DNA of 37,953 bases from a virus. The position numbers were made by a program, and so were the translations under genes. The stretch's first letter is position 1; each line of letters begins with the position of its first letter. Location: the IMG/VR virus record IMGVR_UViG_3300034072_002254, positions 1 through 37,953 of that record; one strand, given 5' to 3'. Positions 1 through 8,593 of this stretch are shown here, piece after piece. The notes under the pieces were generated by a model. The model did no database searches, was not told the DNA's origin, and saw only the letters and a list, made by a program, of their open reading frames with translations.

Positions 1-792
1 TTAGAACAACCCCGCAGGCTCCGCTTGAACGTCCCAGCTAAAGATAAGCACCTCCTTAGCATCACTACCTTTGCCCCCGCCAACGGTGTATTTGATGTCC
101 GTGGTCTCGATATGGAAACCAGCGAAGCAGCGGCGAATGTCCGGGTGGTCATTCAGACTGATGATTGCCTTGCCCTGCATTGCCCTGAGTATGTTGGCCA
201 TCTCCTCGTACTGTTCGAAACCAAACTCCACGCCGTAGCCTTCTGTCTGCCAATACGGTGGATCCATGTAGAAAAAGGTGTGGGGGCGATCATAGCGCTC
301 GATCACCTTCTGCCAGCTGGAGTGCTCTATGTAGGTGTTAGCAAGGCGCAAGTGGGCTGCGCTAAGAGCTTCCTCAATCCGCAATAGGTTTAACCCTGGG
401 GGCTGGGTTGTAGCCGTGCCGTACACCTGACCATCTACTTTGCCGCCAAACGCGGATTGCTGGAGGTAGTAAAACCGCGCAGCGCGCTGAATATCGGTCA
501 GCGTCTCGGGGCGAGTGTCTTGCAGCCACTTGAACACCTGGCGCGATGACAGTGCCCATTTGAACTGGCGCACAAACTCTTCCAAGTGGTTTTGAACTAC
601 GCGATAGAGATTCACCAAGTCTCCGTTGATATCGTTTAGCACCTCCACCTTGGCAGGGTTTGGCCGCAAGAAGAAAAGAGCGGCACCTCCCGCGAACACT
701 TCAACATAGCAATCATGCTGTGGAAACAGTGGGAATATCCGGTCAGCCAGCCTGCGCTTGCCGCCGATCCAAGGAATGATTGGGTTTGCCAT
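1..792 (-). CDS. DNA N6-adenine methyltransferase, D12/Dam class
   Basis: Predicted to transfer a methyl group from S-adenosylmethionine to adenine in DNA, probably protecting phage DNA. Visible motifs in the 263-residue product are PWIGGKRRL (7-15), the SAM-binding FAGGAALF (33-40), NDIN (53-56) and the catalytic DPPYW (177-181), in the order of the D12 class. The open frame continues upstream to 894, but I chose ATG at 792 because GGAGG lies 5 nt upstream and MANPIIPWIGGK is a typical family N-terminus. It overlaps the 3' end of com by 50 nt. In Mu the com gene similarly overlaps mom, whose product also modifies adenine. The SD is predicted to be buried in an mRNA hairpin (797-836). The gene ends at the window edge with its stop codon, so it is complete. 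Confidence 0.9.
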   Translation of the reverse strand: MANPIIPWIGGKRRLADRIFPLFPQHDCYVEVFAGGAALFFLRPNPAKVEVLNDINGDLVNLYRVVQNHLEEFVRQFKWALSSRQVFKWLQDTRPETLTDIQRAARFYYLQQSAFGGKVDGQVYGTATTQPPGLNLLRIEEALSAAHLRLANTYIEHSSWQKVIERYDRPHTFFYMDPPYWQTEGYGVEFGFEQYEEMANILRAMQGKAIISLNDHPDIRRCFAGFHIETTDIKYTVGGGKGSDAKEVLIFSWDVQAEPAGLF

Positions 793-949
793 TTTGGCCT
801 CCATTGGTCGCGCTCGGGGCGCTACTTGTTGGAGGCTCAATGGCCTTCTGATGATTAAGCGTCCCGCACCGGGGGCACTTGATTTGAATTTCACTAAAAC
901 GTGCCATCGCCAGTTTACGAGAACACTTACCGCACCTTACCTCTTCCAT
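743..949 (-). CDS. com: Com-like zinc-finger translational activator
   Basis: In Mu, Com binds mom mRNA and opens a structure that blocks its translation start. This 68-residue protein has the family layout: CxxC at Cys6/Cys9 and CPRC at Cys25/Cys28, followed by GTLNH. I chose ATG at 949, giving the typical start MEEVRCGKC; the frame continues 9 nt upstream to a TTG. No good SD is visible. The C-terminal 40 residues are polar and not conserved to my eye. The 3' end overlaps the methylase start by 50 nt. It is predicted to be transcribed from the palindrome-headed promoter at 1091-1135. The target here would be the methylase mRNA rather than a mom mRNA, which is inference from position and from the SD-hiding hairpin. 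Confidence 0.88.
   Translation of the reverse strand: MEEVRCGKCSRKLAMARFSEIQIKCPRCGTLNHQKAIEPPTSSAPSATNGGQNGKPNHSLDRRQAQAG
797..836 (-). promoter_or_regulatory. Predicted SD-sequestering hairpin before the methylase start
   Basis: In the leftward mRNA, GCCTCCA (836-830) is complementary over 7 bp to TGGAGGC (803-797), which contains the methylase SD. The enclosed bases form a smaller hairpin, GCGC-loop-GCGC (822-819 with 813-810). The start codon follows at 792. This is the arrangement known for Mu mom, where Com relieves the block. The pairing is seen in the sequence; the function is inferred. Confidence 0.6.
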
Positions 950-1090
950 TCTGGGCAAACCTTTTTCATTGCTGCTAAGATCGCCGCGCTCTCGCGAGAG
1001 TGGGTGGTCTTGGCCGGTTTGCAGCCCCTATCTGCGGACTGGTGGCCCAACCGAGTGTTGTCGCACCTGGTTGGGTCGCCGCTCTTTAAT
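950..1090 (-). other. Leader of com with inverted repeats; no clear gene
   Basis: This stretch between the predicted com promoter and com holds a CCCAACC/GGTTGGG hairpin (about 1050-1075) and a perfect 12-bp palindrome CTCTCGCGAGAG (989-1000). A minus frame stays open through it and stops at 937, overlapping the com start by 13 nt. It has no credible start with an SD, and its upstream part merely reads through the terminator hairpin. A 10-codon frame from ATG at 967 could be a leader peptide, but nothing supports it beyond the overlap. Confidence 0.4.
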
Positions 1091-1135
1091 AAGGTACCCA
1101 AATAAAAGAAAAGGCTCTTTTGACGAGCGTCAAAA
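1091..1135 (-). promoter_or_regulatory. Candidate late promoter for com-methylase (Pmom equivalent)
   Basis: An activator-type palindrome TTTTGAC-N4-GTCAAAA (1118-1135) is followed after 21 nt by the -10-like TACCTT (1096-1091). No -35 is seen, as expected for an activator-dependent promoter. The same palindrome, spacing and TAnnnT hexamer occur upstream of the protease and lysis genes. The palindrome centre would lie near -42.5, close to where Mu Mor binds at its target promoter. It is embedded in the terminator hairpin of the upstream tail operon. Confidence 0.55.
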
Positions 1136-1145
1136 GAGCCTTTTT
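1111..1145. terminator. Bidirectional intrinsic terminator after the tail operon
   Basis: A perfect 12-bp stem GGCTCTTTTGAC / GTCAAAAGAGCC with a 4-nt loop (1113-1140). It is followed by TTTTT on the plus strand and by a T-rich tract (TTTTCTTTTATTT) on the minus strand. It lies directly after the last tail gene (stop at 1161), so it should end the late tail transcript. The inner 18 bp also form the activator palindrome of the com promoter. Confidence 0.8.
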
Positions 1146-1160
1146 GCTTCACGCAAAGAA

Positions 1161-1394
1161 CTAAACTTCAACCACCGAACTAGTCAAGTTAGGTACTTCA
1201 TATCGCAACTCGCCGCCCTCGATCATCGCTTTTGCTCCCGGTTCGACACTTTCACCCTTGACCTTAATAGACACGCCATTGCGCGTAGTTACGGTGCTGG
1301 TGCCATCGCCATTATTACTGGTGACCGTCACCACCGCTCGGCCCTCGCCTTGAAGCAGTTTTTTGAATTTTACCCAAGGGTTGGCTGTACTCAT
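1161..1394 (-). CDS. Small protein at the end of the tail operon, unknown function
   Basis: A 77-residue product from ATG at 1394, overlapping the stop of the upstream tail-tip gene by 4 nt, so probably translationally coupled. The sequence is rich in T, V, G and S with predicted beta strands (VVTVTSNNGDGTSTVTT, then GVSIKVKGESV). There is no signal peptide or membrane segment. Small proteins of this type are common at the end of tail operons in Mu-like siphophages, so a tail-tip accessory or assembly role is plausible. The intrinsic terminator follows at once. Confidence 0.65.
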   Translation of the reverse strand: MSTANPWVKFKKLLQGEGRAVVTVTSNNGDGTSTVTTRNGVSIKVKGESVEPGAKAMIEGGELRYEVPNLTSSVVEV

Positions 1395-3277
1395 GCGCGG
1401 CGCTCCAATGTAACTGATTGATAGATTTCCGCACCCCCGGCTTTCTGGACGCTGATGCTGTTAGCTATGACCAAGCCCACGTAGTCGCTGTCGGGATTAT
1501 CGTGCGTCACACTGACAATCTGCCCTGGGCGCAGAACACCCGGCGCCGCACCTTGTTCCGGTATTAATACGCTGAGCGTTTCGACGACTTTATTCCCAGT
1601 TGCTGCCAGCTCATTGCGGCCCCGGCTGATTGCCGGTGCAGCTGCTGTGATTAAGTCATCCAGAACGTCAGGCATCGGATTCAGGCCGCCGGAACCAGCA
1701 CGCTGAACATCAACTGAGACGCCTTGACTGACACCACTGACGAAGCATGAATCGTAAGCGGGCGCTGGCTCATAACGAGCGGAACGGCTGCGCACCATGC
1801 CGATATAAATGGCCGCATCGGGGGTCACCGTGTCCCATTGCCAAGGTGAGGTTTTATAGCGCGGTTGGATTATCCAGCTATCGTCATCCAGCGATGGAAT
1901 CATCACGCCACCCGCTGCTGTCACTATTTGTGCAACGACTTGTGCGGGTGTCTTCTCTCGATAGCTAAGCGCACCGGCTGGAATGATCCAATCAGGTAAA
2001 TCACCATCGCCGGACGTTGGCCATACCAGAGTAAAACCCGTGTTTTCCAATTCCGCATTGGCGGCCTGCGCTGCCGTTGTTGCACTGCTGTTTGTGTATG
2101 ACCGAACGGGGGCAAACGGCGCGGCCATGTATTGGGTACGGCTCACACCTGAAATAGAGAATTTACTAGTCGGGAATTTTTCATCACTGGTATAGCGCTC
2201 AATACTAAACACCCACTCATGGGTATTAATTATCACGCGGATATCTTTCATTCCGGTCTCATCCGGGCGCACTAAATCCAGCGTGCCTTGGCCATAAACC
2301 GTACCGGTAAATTTCCAACTCAACGAGTCGATATCGACGGAAATATTTACGCCTTGAATATCGAGCGGAGTGCCGGTTGCAACGTCGGTAATTTGTAGTG
2401 TGTTCATAATGAGGTACACAATTTTTCGGGCTGGAGGGTCGATAGGATCGGGGGGAATTGGTGCGCCGGTATCTATGGGGTAAGGCAGATTCCAGTTATT
2501 CCATATGCTTGTACCTGCGCCCCAGGGAATAAGTCTGCTTGTGTCTCGCGGCGCGGCATTGCGGGCAGTGAGGGTTCTAGTGATGTCGTGCGGGACACTG
2601 GGGCGTGAGGGGCTACTGAAGCCTAAAGCCAGCCTGAGGTGATCCCTGTCGCTACCAGTAATTACACCACTTACACTTTCCAACCGAATATTGAGGGCTG
2701 TATCGAAATTGAGCGATGCCAAACGCTCACCACCATCGTCGTAAACCATCCCGGTTAGGTTCACACTGAACCATGACACCCGTTGCGCAGCATCGCGCTC
2801 TTGCGTGTTCATTATCCAGCTGCTTGTGTAATTTCCCCTATCAATACCAATTGCCACTCCCCAAGCGATTAATTGCGAGTTATCACTGATGGATGACTCT
2901 GACCAATTGGATATTTGAGCAGAAAACGCTGCTATACCGCTTGCCCATGCACCTACATTTAACCGATCAACGTGACCCGCATCGCCAAAAAACATGGTGC
3001 TATCAAGCGATGCATGAACAGCTGACTTCCAAAAGAACGCTGCTAGAAAATCAGAAGTGTGTGCCCTATTAATGTCGAGCGCGTGATCACTTTGGGCTTT
3101 GCTCGCTGCAGCCATCGGAGCGACATATTCAACTGACAAGCTCGGTGTCACCCAAGGCAATGGAGGATAAACGACCCCGATAAATGCCAACGAAATTGAG
3201 AGCGGATCTACAGGCACCACATGAGGTGACTGCAGATTTAAGTTGATATTATCCCAAGGCTCAATTACATAATTCAT
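1391..3277 (-). CDS. Tail-tip or baseplate-hub structural protein (probable)
   Basis: A 628-residue product, the last large gene of the tail operon. The C-terminal half (about 300-628) looks like a hub-type protein. It contains VNISVDIDSLSWKFTGTV, then VFSIERYTSDEKFPTSKFSISG, and near the C-terminus LRPGQIVSVTHDNPD. The N-terminal part (1-280) is less ordered and ends in a proline-rich linker (PIPPDPIDPP). There is no signal peptide. ATG at 3277 overlaps the upstream stop by 4 nt. The role is inferred from size, order after the tape measure and the hub-like C-terminal pattern. No peptidase motif was seen. Confidence 0.6.
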   Translation of the reverse strand: MNYVIEPWDNINLNLQSPHVVPVDPLSISLAFIGVVYPPLPWVTPSLSVEYVAPMAAASKAQSDHALDINRAHTSDFLAAFFWKSAVHASLDSTMFFGDAGHVDRLNVGAWASGIAAFSAQISNWSESSISDNSQLIAWGVAIGIDRGNYTSSWIMNTQERDAAQRVSWFSVNLTGMVYDDGGERLASLNFDTALNIRLESVSGVITGSDRDHLRLALGFSSPSRPSVPHDITRTLTARNAAPRDTSRLIPWGAGTSIWNNWNLPYPIDTGAPIPPDPIDPPARKIVYLIMNTLQITDVATGTPLDIQGVNISVDIDSLSWKFTGTVYGQGTLDLVRPDETGMKDIRVIINTHEWVFSIERYTSDEKFPTSKFSISGVSRTQYMAAPFAPVRSYTNSSATTAAQAANAELENTGFTLVWPTSGDGDLPDWIIPAGALSYREKTPAQVVAQIVTAAGGVMIPSLDDDSWIIQPRYKTSPWQWDTVTPDAAIYIGMVRSRSARYEPAPAYDSCFVSGVSQGVSVDVQRAGSGGLNPMPDVLDDLITAAAPAISRGRNELAATGNKVVETLSVLIPEQGAAPGVLRPGQIVSVTHDNPDSDYVGLVIANSISVQKAGGAEIYQSVTLERRA

Positions 3278-4017
3278 GGGCTAATAACATCTGCCTTGAG
3301 TGGCCCAGAGGCGACTGGCCGATAGTAGGGTTTTGGCGCAAATGTCACGCCGCCACTGATGACATTTGATGAGGTTGACCAAACAGGTTCAGTGGATCCG
3401 GTGGTGCCCGCGACAGTAACCTGATAGACATATCCGTTAGGTGTGGTCGGGTGCACAATATTGCCCAGGTTAATGGGCGTAGAGGGTACAAACGCGTTAC
3501 CGTATTCATCCATAGCAAGCGCAATAACCGCTCCCGTCCAGCCGGTATATTGAATTTCAAACGTACCGTCGCCGGCGCTTGTTCCACTAGCTAAAACTTC
3601 TCGGCCACCGGATTTATTGTCGCTAATAACCAACACATCTCGCGACGCTGGAACACCATCGACGGTGACAGTACCGGCGATGCGCGCCTCGCCACTACCA
3701 CCTACTGCAAGGCCTGTGTTATCCACCATATAAACCGTCAGTACGATGTCTGAGGCTAGATTTACATTAATGGCTATCAGTGCCTTGCTGTTATTTTGAG
3801 TTACCCCAACCAACGTGATGACGCTGGACAAAACCTCTATAGGTAATTTGACTGGGGCACCGCGCTTCAAAGCCACTTGTATGCCCGTTGGATTACCAGC
3901 TGAATAGTGCAAGAGCACCATGTTTTGGGGAGGCTCATTGCCAATCACCTCAACATAAAGCTCTGCCCATTGTATTGAGCTACTTTCTATCCACTGGGAG
4001 GGAGGCGATGTCCACAT
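3274..4017 (-). CDS. Tail protein with carboxypeptidase-regulatory-like domain
   Basis: A 247-residue product. The frame is open up to 4158, but ATG at 4017 forms a TGATG junction with the upstream stop and avoids a 142-nt overlap, so I prefer it. Residues around 115-190 (IAGTVTVDGVPASRDVLV through DGTFEIQYTG) resemble a beta-sandwich carboxypeptidase-regulatory-like module, common in phage tail and adhesion proteins. It is followed by VHPTTPNGYVYQVTVAGTTG, a pattern I associate with tail-tip or fibre proteins that decorate virions. Probably a tail-tip accessory protein. Confidence 0.6.
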   Translation of the reverse strand: MWTSPPSQWIESSSIQWAELYVEVIGNEPPQNMVLLHYSAGNPTGIQVALKRGAPVKLPIEVLSSVITLVGVTQNNSKALIAINVNLASDIVLTVYMVDNTGLAVGGSGEARIAGTVTVDGVPASRDVLVISDNKSGGREVLASGTSAGDGTFEIQYTGWTGAVIALAMDEYGNAFVPSTPINLGNIVHPTTPNGYVYQVTVAGTTGSTEPVWSTSSNVISGGVTFAPKPYYRPVASGPLKADVISP

Positions 4018-5084
4018 CACGCCCACCATTCTTGCTGCGTGGTTACAGCAGTGTTTGACGCAGCGATTCGCAGCGCCAAAACTAACCAACTCAGGCCATT
4101 TATATTGAACACCTCTAGGTTGGATGTTGTCGCGTATTCTGCAGAATAATACTGCCAAAAATCAGCTGTGCCTGGCGGAGCGAAACAACCAATGCCGGGG
4201 AATGTCGCAAATGTATACCTTGACTGACTTGTTGGCATGCCGGCTGGCGATGGTCTATCTGCCCCGTTGTAGACCGCAAATAAAGGTGCAACAAGTCGTA
4301 CGGAATCTTTTGTATTCCATAAAGAATTTCCTCCCTCAACAGTAAATCTGGCTACTTCAAACTCCGTATTGGTTGCTGGTATTAAGTTAAGAGGGGTTCG
4401 TAAACCAATAATCTTGTTCATATTGCCACCAGCGCCCGAAGAGGCGGACGAACTTGCCACTGATTGAGCGTCATACATTAAAAAGAAATTACCAAATTGA
4501 CTGGCTGGCCAGCCAAGTGACTTTAAGGCACCGAAAAAAAATTTTGGATGGTAAATTGTTGAAATATTGGTGTTGTCGCCCGGCTCAGCAAGTGGACTGT
4601 TCAGCGCGTAATGAAAACTAATCCAAGCTGATTTACTGTCTGCCACCACTGACCATTGCGCATTTAGCGTATCTACAAGCATCGACGAAAAAGTATTACC
4701 TACCACCTGCGTTGGTGATGCCGACGGTAACTTTGCATTCTGTCCGGCCCAGCCGTTAATGCCCGTGCTCACAGCGGTGTTCCATGCTGTGTCAAACAAT
4801 CTGCCTGTACCCGGCGTAGTAATTGCGTCCCAAATAAAAATACCAACGGACGTGGTGCCCCAGGTCACAAACTCTATTACACCATTGCCATTGGTTATCG
4901 CTAACCGAGGGGCATTTACGGTCGTATCTTCGTAGACAATAGTCCAACCGGCAGCGGTTTTACTGCCATAACCGGTGACTAGGCACGCTTTAATAATGTC
5001 CATGAACCATTTGGCGCCGTTATAGTTCGCGTTCGCTGGTTTTGCAGGAGCACCTGCATCGTTGTATCTGTATAGGGTGGCCAT
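4017..5084 (-). CDS. Tail protein, probably tip or fibre associated
   Basis: A 355-residue product, ATG at 5084 overlapping the preceding stop by 1 nt (TAATG). The N-terminus (MATLYRYNDAGAPAKP, then WFMDIIKACLVTGYGSK, AAGWT) has a pattern seen in tail proteins of Mu-like siphophages. The rest is rich in G, S, N, T and aromatic residues, suggesting beta structure. No enzyme motif, signal peptide or coiled coil is seen. Its place among the tail-tip genes supports a structural role in the distal tail; a receptor-binding role is possible but unproven. Confidence 0.55.
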   Translation of the reverse strand: MATLYRYNDAGAPAKPANANYNGAKWFMDIIKACLVTGYGSKTAAGWTIVYEDTTVNAPRLAITNGNGVIEFVTWGTTSVGIFIWDAITTPGTGRLFDTAWNTAVSTGINGWAGQNAKLPSASPTQVVGNTFSSMLVDTLNAQWSVVADSKSAWISFHYALNSPLAEPGDNTNISTIYHPKFFFGALKSLGWPASQFGNFFLMYDAQSVASSSASSGAGGNMNKIIGLRTPLNLIPATNTEFEVARFTVEGGNSLWNTKDSVRLVAPLFAVYNGADRPSPAGMPTSQSRYTFATFPGIGCFAPPGTADFWQYYSAEYATTSNLEVFNINGLSWLVLALRIAASNTAVTTQQEWWA

Positions 5085-6631
5085 TAGTTGTGATCTCCAC
5101 GCAATTCAATTTTCAAAGAGTCATCGTCCACAGTTGCTTGCCCCGGTAATACTGTGCGAATAAGCCACAAAGGCGCAGCTGCTGCATCGGTATCGAATCG
5201 CACCGTATTTCCAACCTGCCAGCCCGCGCCCCAGCCATTAGAATTAATGCTGAAATAAGGAGTTCCAGTTTGAGGGTTGGTAGGGCTGAAATTTGCGGCT
5301 GTACTACCCGATGCAACCAAACCACGCTTTTCAGAAAATAAGTTGAAGGCTGTTGTCGAGGTGAAAACAATTTTCCACCTATCGGGAACACTGCCGCGAT
5401 TATCAATGGCGATGGGATAAACGATCAGATTGTATTGGGCACCAGTAACTGTGCCAGTGCCGTTATAGCCAGGATCAGTTGTATAGCTCACCCAGTTTTT
5501 AACACGCCCACGCAAGTTCCCTAAATAAACCGCTGAAGCAACCCACGTCTCATCCGCCGGAAATGCGTGATACAGAGGTTGTGCAAGTTGGAGGGTGCCA
5601 TCGATCCGCGCCTCTGTGCAGAGCGCCATATCGTCAATGCGATGCACATAAAACAAATCACCTACGAGCGCATTGCTCTCAGCATCTTGTGCGACAAATG
5701 GTGTGGCCAGCGTTGCGATACCAGTCTCTTTGTTTAGAACGTATTGCGCTGGATCCAATCGGGTACCGACTGAATCTTCAAACCAGGCATCGTGTAAACG
5801 ATCACGCCCGGCATCGACAACTAACCCTGCCGCTGGAGCATTTACCAAATCTTTTTTGGTGTGCGTAATAACCAGAATGTCGGCATCACGCAGAATGGGA
5901 ACGCGGCCATCAGCAGGTAGTCTCACCGGGTCTAAACCGAGAATATCTGGATCCAGAGGCACTTGTTTGTAAGAGACCGCGTTATAAAAAACAGTGGAGC
6001 CAAGAACGGGCTTGGGAAACTGAATATCAGCAATACCCTTTTGCAAATCAACCGAGCCGATAACACCGTCACCTGACAACATGCCCTGGTTGTCAGCCTG
6101 CGCGTTGAATTGCTCCTCTGTCTCAATGTCAGTAGCGCGAACGTTAAATCCATTCGGACGCAGCGGGGCTGCATCGGTTCGGAAGCTGGTTGTTTTGATG
6201 ACACTCCAGTCATCACCTGTGACGCAAGCTATCGCGGTAATGGATGCTGTTATCGGACGATCTACGTAATTGTCGATTACACACTCGCTAGACTCGTAGT
6301 TGATAGAGCCGCTCAGGATTCCGGCACCCGTTGTTGTGTTGTAATTGCGCAATAAACCGCCTTGGCCATCGTCAAACCACAGTGAACCCGAGATATTTAA
6401 TACGACACTACCGGGCACTACTGGGCCAGTCTCTGTTAAATAGAATCGCCAGGGTGCCTGAATCAGATTTCTAACATCGGTTTGCGCTTGTGGGGTATCA
6501 GCAGCCAGTTGGTAATTAACAGTAACATCACGCGCACGTATTTCTTCATACACAGACGCGCTGGTAAACTTTGTCGCGTTAGTGCGTTGTAGCCCCACTT
6601 GGCTCATTGTGATGACAGCACCAGTTGCCAT
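5084..6631 (-). CDS. Tail structural protein with repeat modules
   Basis: A 515-residue product, ATG at 6631, 1 nt after the upstream stop. It carries modules like those of the upstream 652-residue protein: a segment beginning VVPGSVVLNISGS, with DDGQGG and a GSINYESSECVID turn, and a later LDPAQYVLNKETGIATL segment. This suggests the two tail proteins share ancestry. No enzyme motif is evident. Probably a distal tail or tip component. Confidence 0.55.
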   Translation of the reverse strand: MATGAVITMSQVGLQRTNATKFTSASVYEEIRARDVTVNYQLAADTPQAQTDVRNLIQAPWRFYLTETGPVVPGSVVLNISGSLWFDDGQGGLLRNYNTTTGAGILSGSINYESSECVIDNYVDRPITASITAIACVTGDDWSVIKTTSFRTDAAPLRPNGFNVRATDIETEEQFNAQADNQGMLSGDGVIGSVDLQKGIADIQFPKPVLGSTVFYNAVSYKQVPLDPDILGLDPVRLPADGRVPILRDADILVITHTKKDLVNAPAAGLVVDAGRDRLHDAWFEDSVGTRLDPAQYVLNKETGIATLATPFVAQDAESNALVGDLFYVHRIDDMALCTEARIDGTLQLAQPLYHAFPADETWVASAVYLGNLRGRVKNWVSYTTDPGYNGTGTVTGAQYNLIVYPIAIDNRGSVPDRWKIVFTSTTAFNLFSEKRGLVASGSTAANFSPTNPQTGTPYFSINSNGWGAGWQVGNTVRFDTDAAAAPLWLIRTVLPGQATVDDDSLKIELRGDHN

Positions 6632-6632
6632 A

Positions 6633-8591
6633 TTAATTACTCCTGATTTTCAAAAAAGCGGTTCCCACTATGGTGATTACACCGGTGGCATAGTTAACAA
6701 ATCCGATGGCTTCACTGGTAAGGCGTTGTGCAATGATGTTGCCGTTTCCGTTGTCGCGAACGGAATAAAGTTCATCAACAAAACTGGCCGATAGCTCAAC
6801 ACCATTTGAGTCACGGATTACCCTGCGAACAGATTTAATTAAGTCAAAGTTAATCGATCCTGGCTGAATGTTTGGCGCAGTGGTGAGGGTTATATCTGCG
6901 CGGTTAGTGTTCGCTGGAATCGCCACCACACTCGTCAAATTAGTCGTATTTTTATGTGTGTAATTTATCGTCCATCCATCGACGGGAGTGCTTGTGGCCG
7001 TTAAGCTGATTCGGCCTGCTGCGTAGTCAATAGTGCCTGTCGCATCACCCGAGATAATGCCTTCACCACCAACATCGCTAGCTGTTTTGGCGCCAGCGCC
7101 AGCTTCCCAGCTAATAGATACAGAACCAGGCACAACTTTTCCGTTAGATAGAGATAGGTTTACGGGTGAAGTGTCGCTATAGGTTTGGCCTAGTGCATTG
7201 CTGTACATGGCGCCCTCAGTCCAACGGAAAAAAATTACACTGCTTGCGTCCGGCTGCGCCTCCAAAGTAAGTACTACAGAACCTGTGATGTAATTAACCT
7301 GACCAGATCCATCACCAATTAATAAGCCTGTGCCATCGTCATTTAGCTCATACCATTTGCCTAAATACTGATAGGCGGCATTGAAGGTAGTGGGTGCTGG
7401 TGGCGGATCCAGCGTAAGCACGTAGTTAAAGTTTCTATTGGTATCGTCGATTTCAATCCGCCCCGTATTGGGCAGTTGCTGACGCAGTGCACCTGGTTTG
7501 TATGTCAGTGTCACGGTAGCGTTTACCTGAGAACCTGCCCAGGCAATCAGCCCACTTCGGTAGTTAATTACAGTCCCTTCTAATGTGCCCGTTGAACCTG
7601 CTGCAGTCACAAAGGCCGCACCTTTATCCGTGTACGCCGTGCCACCAACTGTCAATGACATTGAACCTGGAACGATTGCCGTAGGGAGCTGACTTGTTGC
7701 CCCTGAAGCAACATTGACAGAGATATTGATTGCGTCATTTGACGATGGAATCACTTGGCTCAGGAAGCCACCGGGACGCTGATCAATTACAGGGGTTTCA
7801 CTGGATGCGGTGGGAATAATTGGTGCAAATGTTTCAGCAACCCGAATGCTGGTAGCTCCTGCTAATGATGCATTTTTTAATGTACTAGTACCGTAATACT
7901 TCGCGGAGTTTGCTGGCTGGGTGCTGTACAAACGACTGGTATTGCTCGGAGCTGGCGATGGATCGTTTGCCGGGTAATCACGCTGCAATTCAGATGAAAG
8001 CTGCAAAACATACTGGGTCGCGTCAAACGTGCGTATATCCGCCCCGCTAACCGCATAGGTAAAACGCTCGTTGGTAGTAATAACGTTCACCACTTTTACA
8101 AATTGTTGCGTAGAAACATTATCTCCAGTGCGCAACATATAGGTCTCGCCAATTTCGGGTGCTCTGATGCTGTTTAATTTTGGGGCGTAAACAATTAATG
8201 AGCGCTGACCACTGAGCTGAGTGCCACGTAGATGCAATCCCGTAACCGGCCCCGGCACCACAAACGACTCTATACGAGACCGAGCAGCTGCGCGCTGGTC
8301 ATAAAAATCTTCCGTGGTGAACAACAATGCGCTCACATTGGGATCCTGCGGCTGCGCACTTAAAATTGCGTGGGCATCCAAGTACAAGTCAGCCGTTGCG
8401 GTATCTACTTTCAAAAATGCTTTACGCAGGCTCACATCACCGTAGGTGCGATCCACACGCGAAATATCTTCAAATAAATTATTAATGTCTCCATCAATAA
8501 CCGGTAAACCAGTCATTTGGCCGCCGCCATCGGATTCTTCCGTCAGCCGCTCTGACTGCATCAATTTAATATCGTTACTGGTAATTGCCAC
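6633..8591 (-). CDS. Large tail protein with internal beta-module repeats
   Basis: A 652-residue product starting at GTG 8591, with the SD GAGGAA just upstream. From about residue 290 onward it contains at least three related modules. Each begins near a PGS(M/V/I)-type strand, passes a D/G-rich turn, and ends in a GxxxY.sG(x)I/V pattern, for example GTVINYRSGLIAW, GQVNYITGSVVLTL and GTIDYAAGRISLTA, followed by an aromatic strand such as WTINYTHK. The N-terminal third lacks the repeat. Position right after the tape measure and the 130-residue gene points to a distal tail component. Confidence 0.6.
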   Translation of the reverse strand: MAITSNDIKLMQSERLTEESDGGGQMTGLPVIDGDINNLFEDISRVDRTYGDVSLRKAFLKVDTATADLYLDAHAILSAQPQDPNVSALLFTTEDFYDQRAAARSRIESFVVPGPVTGLHLRGTQLSGQRSLIVYAPKLNSIRAPEIGETYMLRTGDNVSTQQFVKVVNVITTNERFTYAVSGADIRTFDATQYVLQLSSELQRDYPANDPSPAPSNTSRLYSTQPANSAKYYGTSTLKNASLAGATSIRVAETFAPIIPTASSETPVIDQRPGGFLSQVIPSSNDAINISVNVASGATSQLPTAIVPGSMSLTVGGTAYTDKGAAFVTAAGSTGTLEGTVINYRSGLIAWAGSQVNATVTLTYKPGALRQQLPNTGRIEIDDTNRNFNYVLTLDPPPAPTTFNAAYQYLGKWYELNDDGTGLLIGDGSGQVNYITGSVVLTLEAQPDASSVIFFRWTEGAMYSNALGQTYSDTSPVNLSLSNGKVVPGSVSISWEAGAGAKTASDVGGEGIISGDATGTIDYAAGRISLTATSTPVDGWTINYTHKNTTNLTSVVAIPANTNRADITLTTAPNIQPGSINFDLIKSVRRVIRDSNGVELSASFVDELYSVRDNGNGNIIAQRLTSEAIGFVNYATGVITIVGTAFLKIRSN

Positions 8592-8593
8592 GG

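Noticed and set aside
937-1152. Minus-strand ORF running through the terminator to com
   Set aside because: Its first 20 residues are just the terminator hairpin translated, there is no SD, and it lacks protein-like features; kept only as a leader region.
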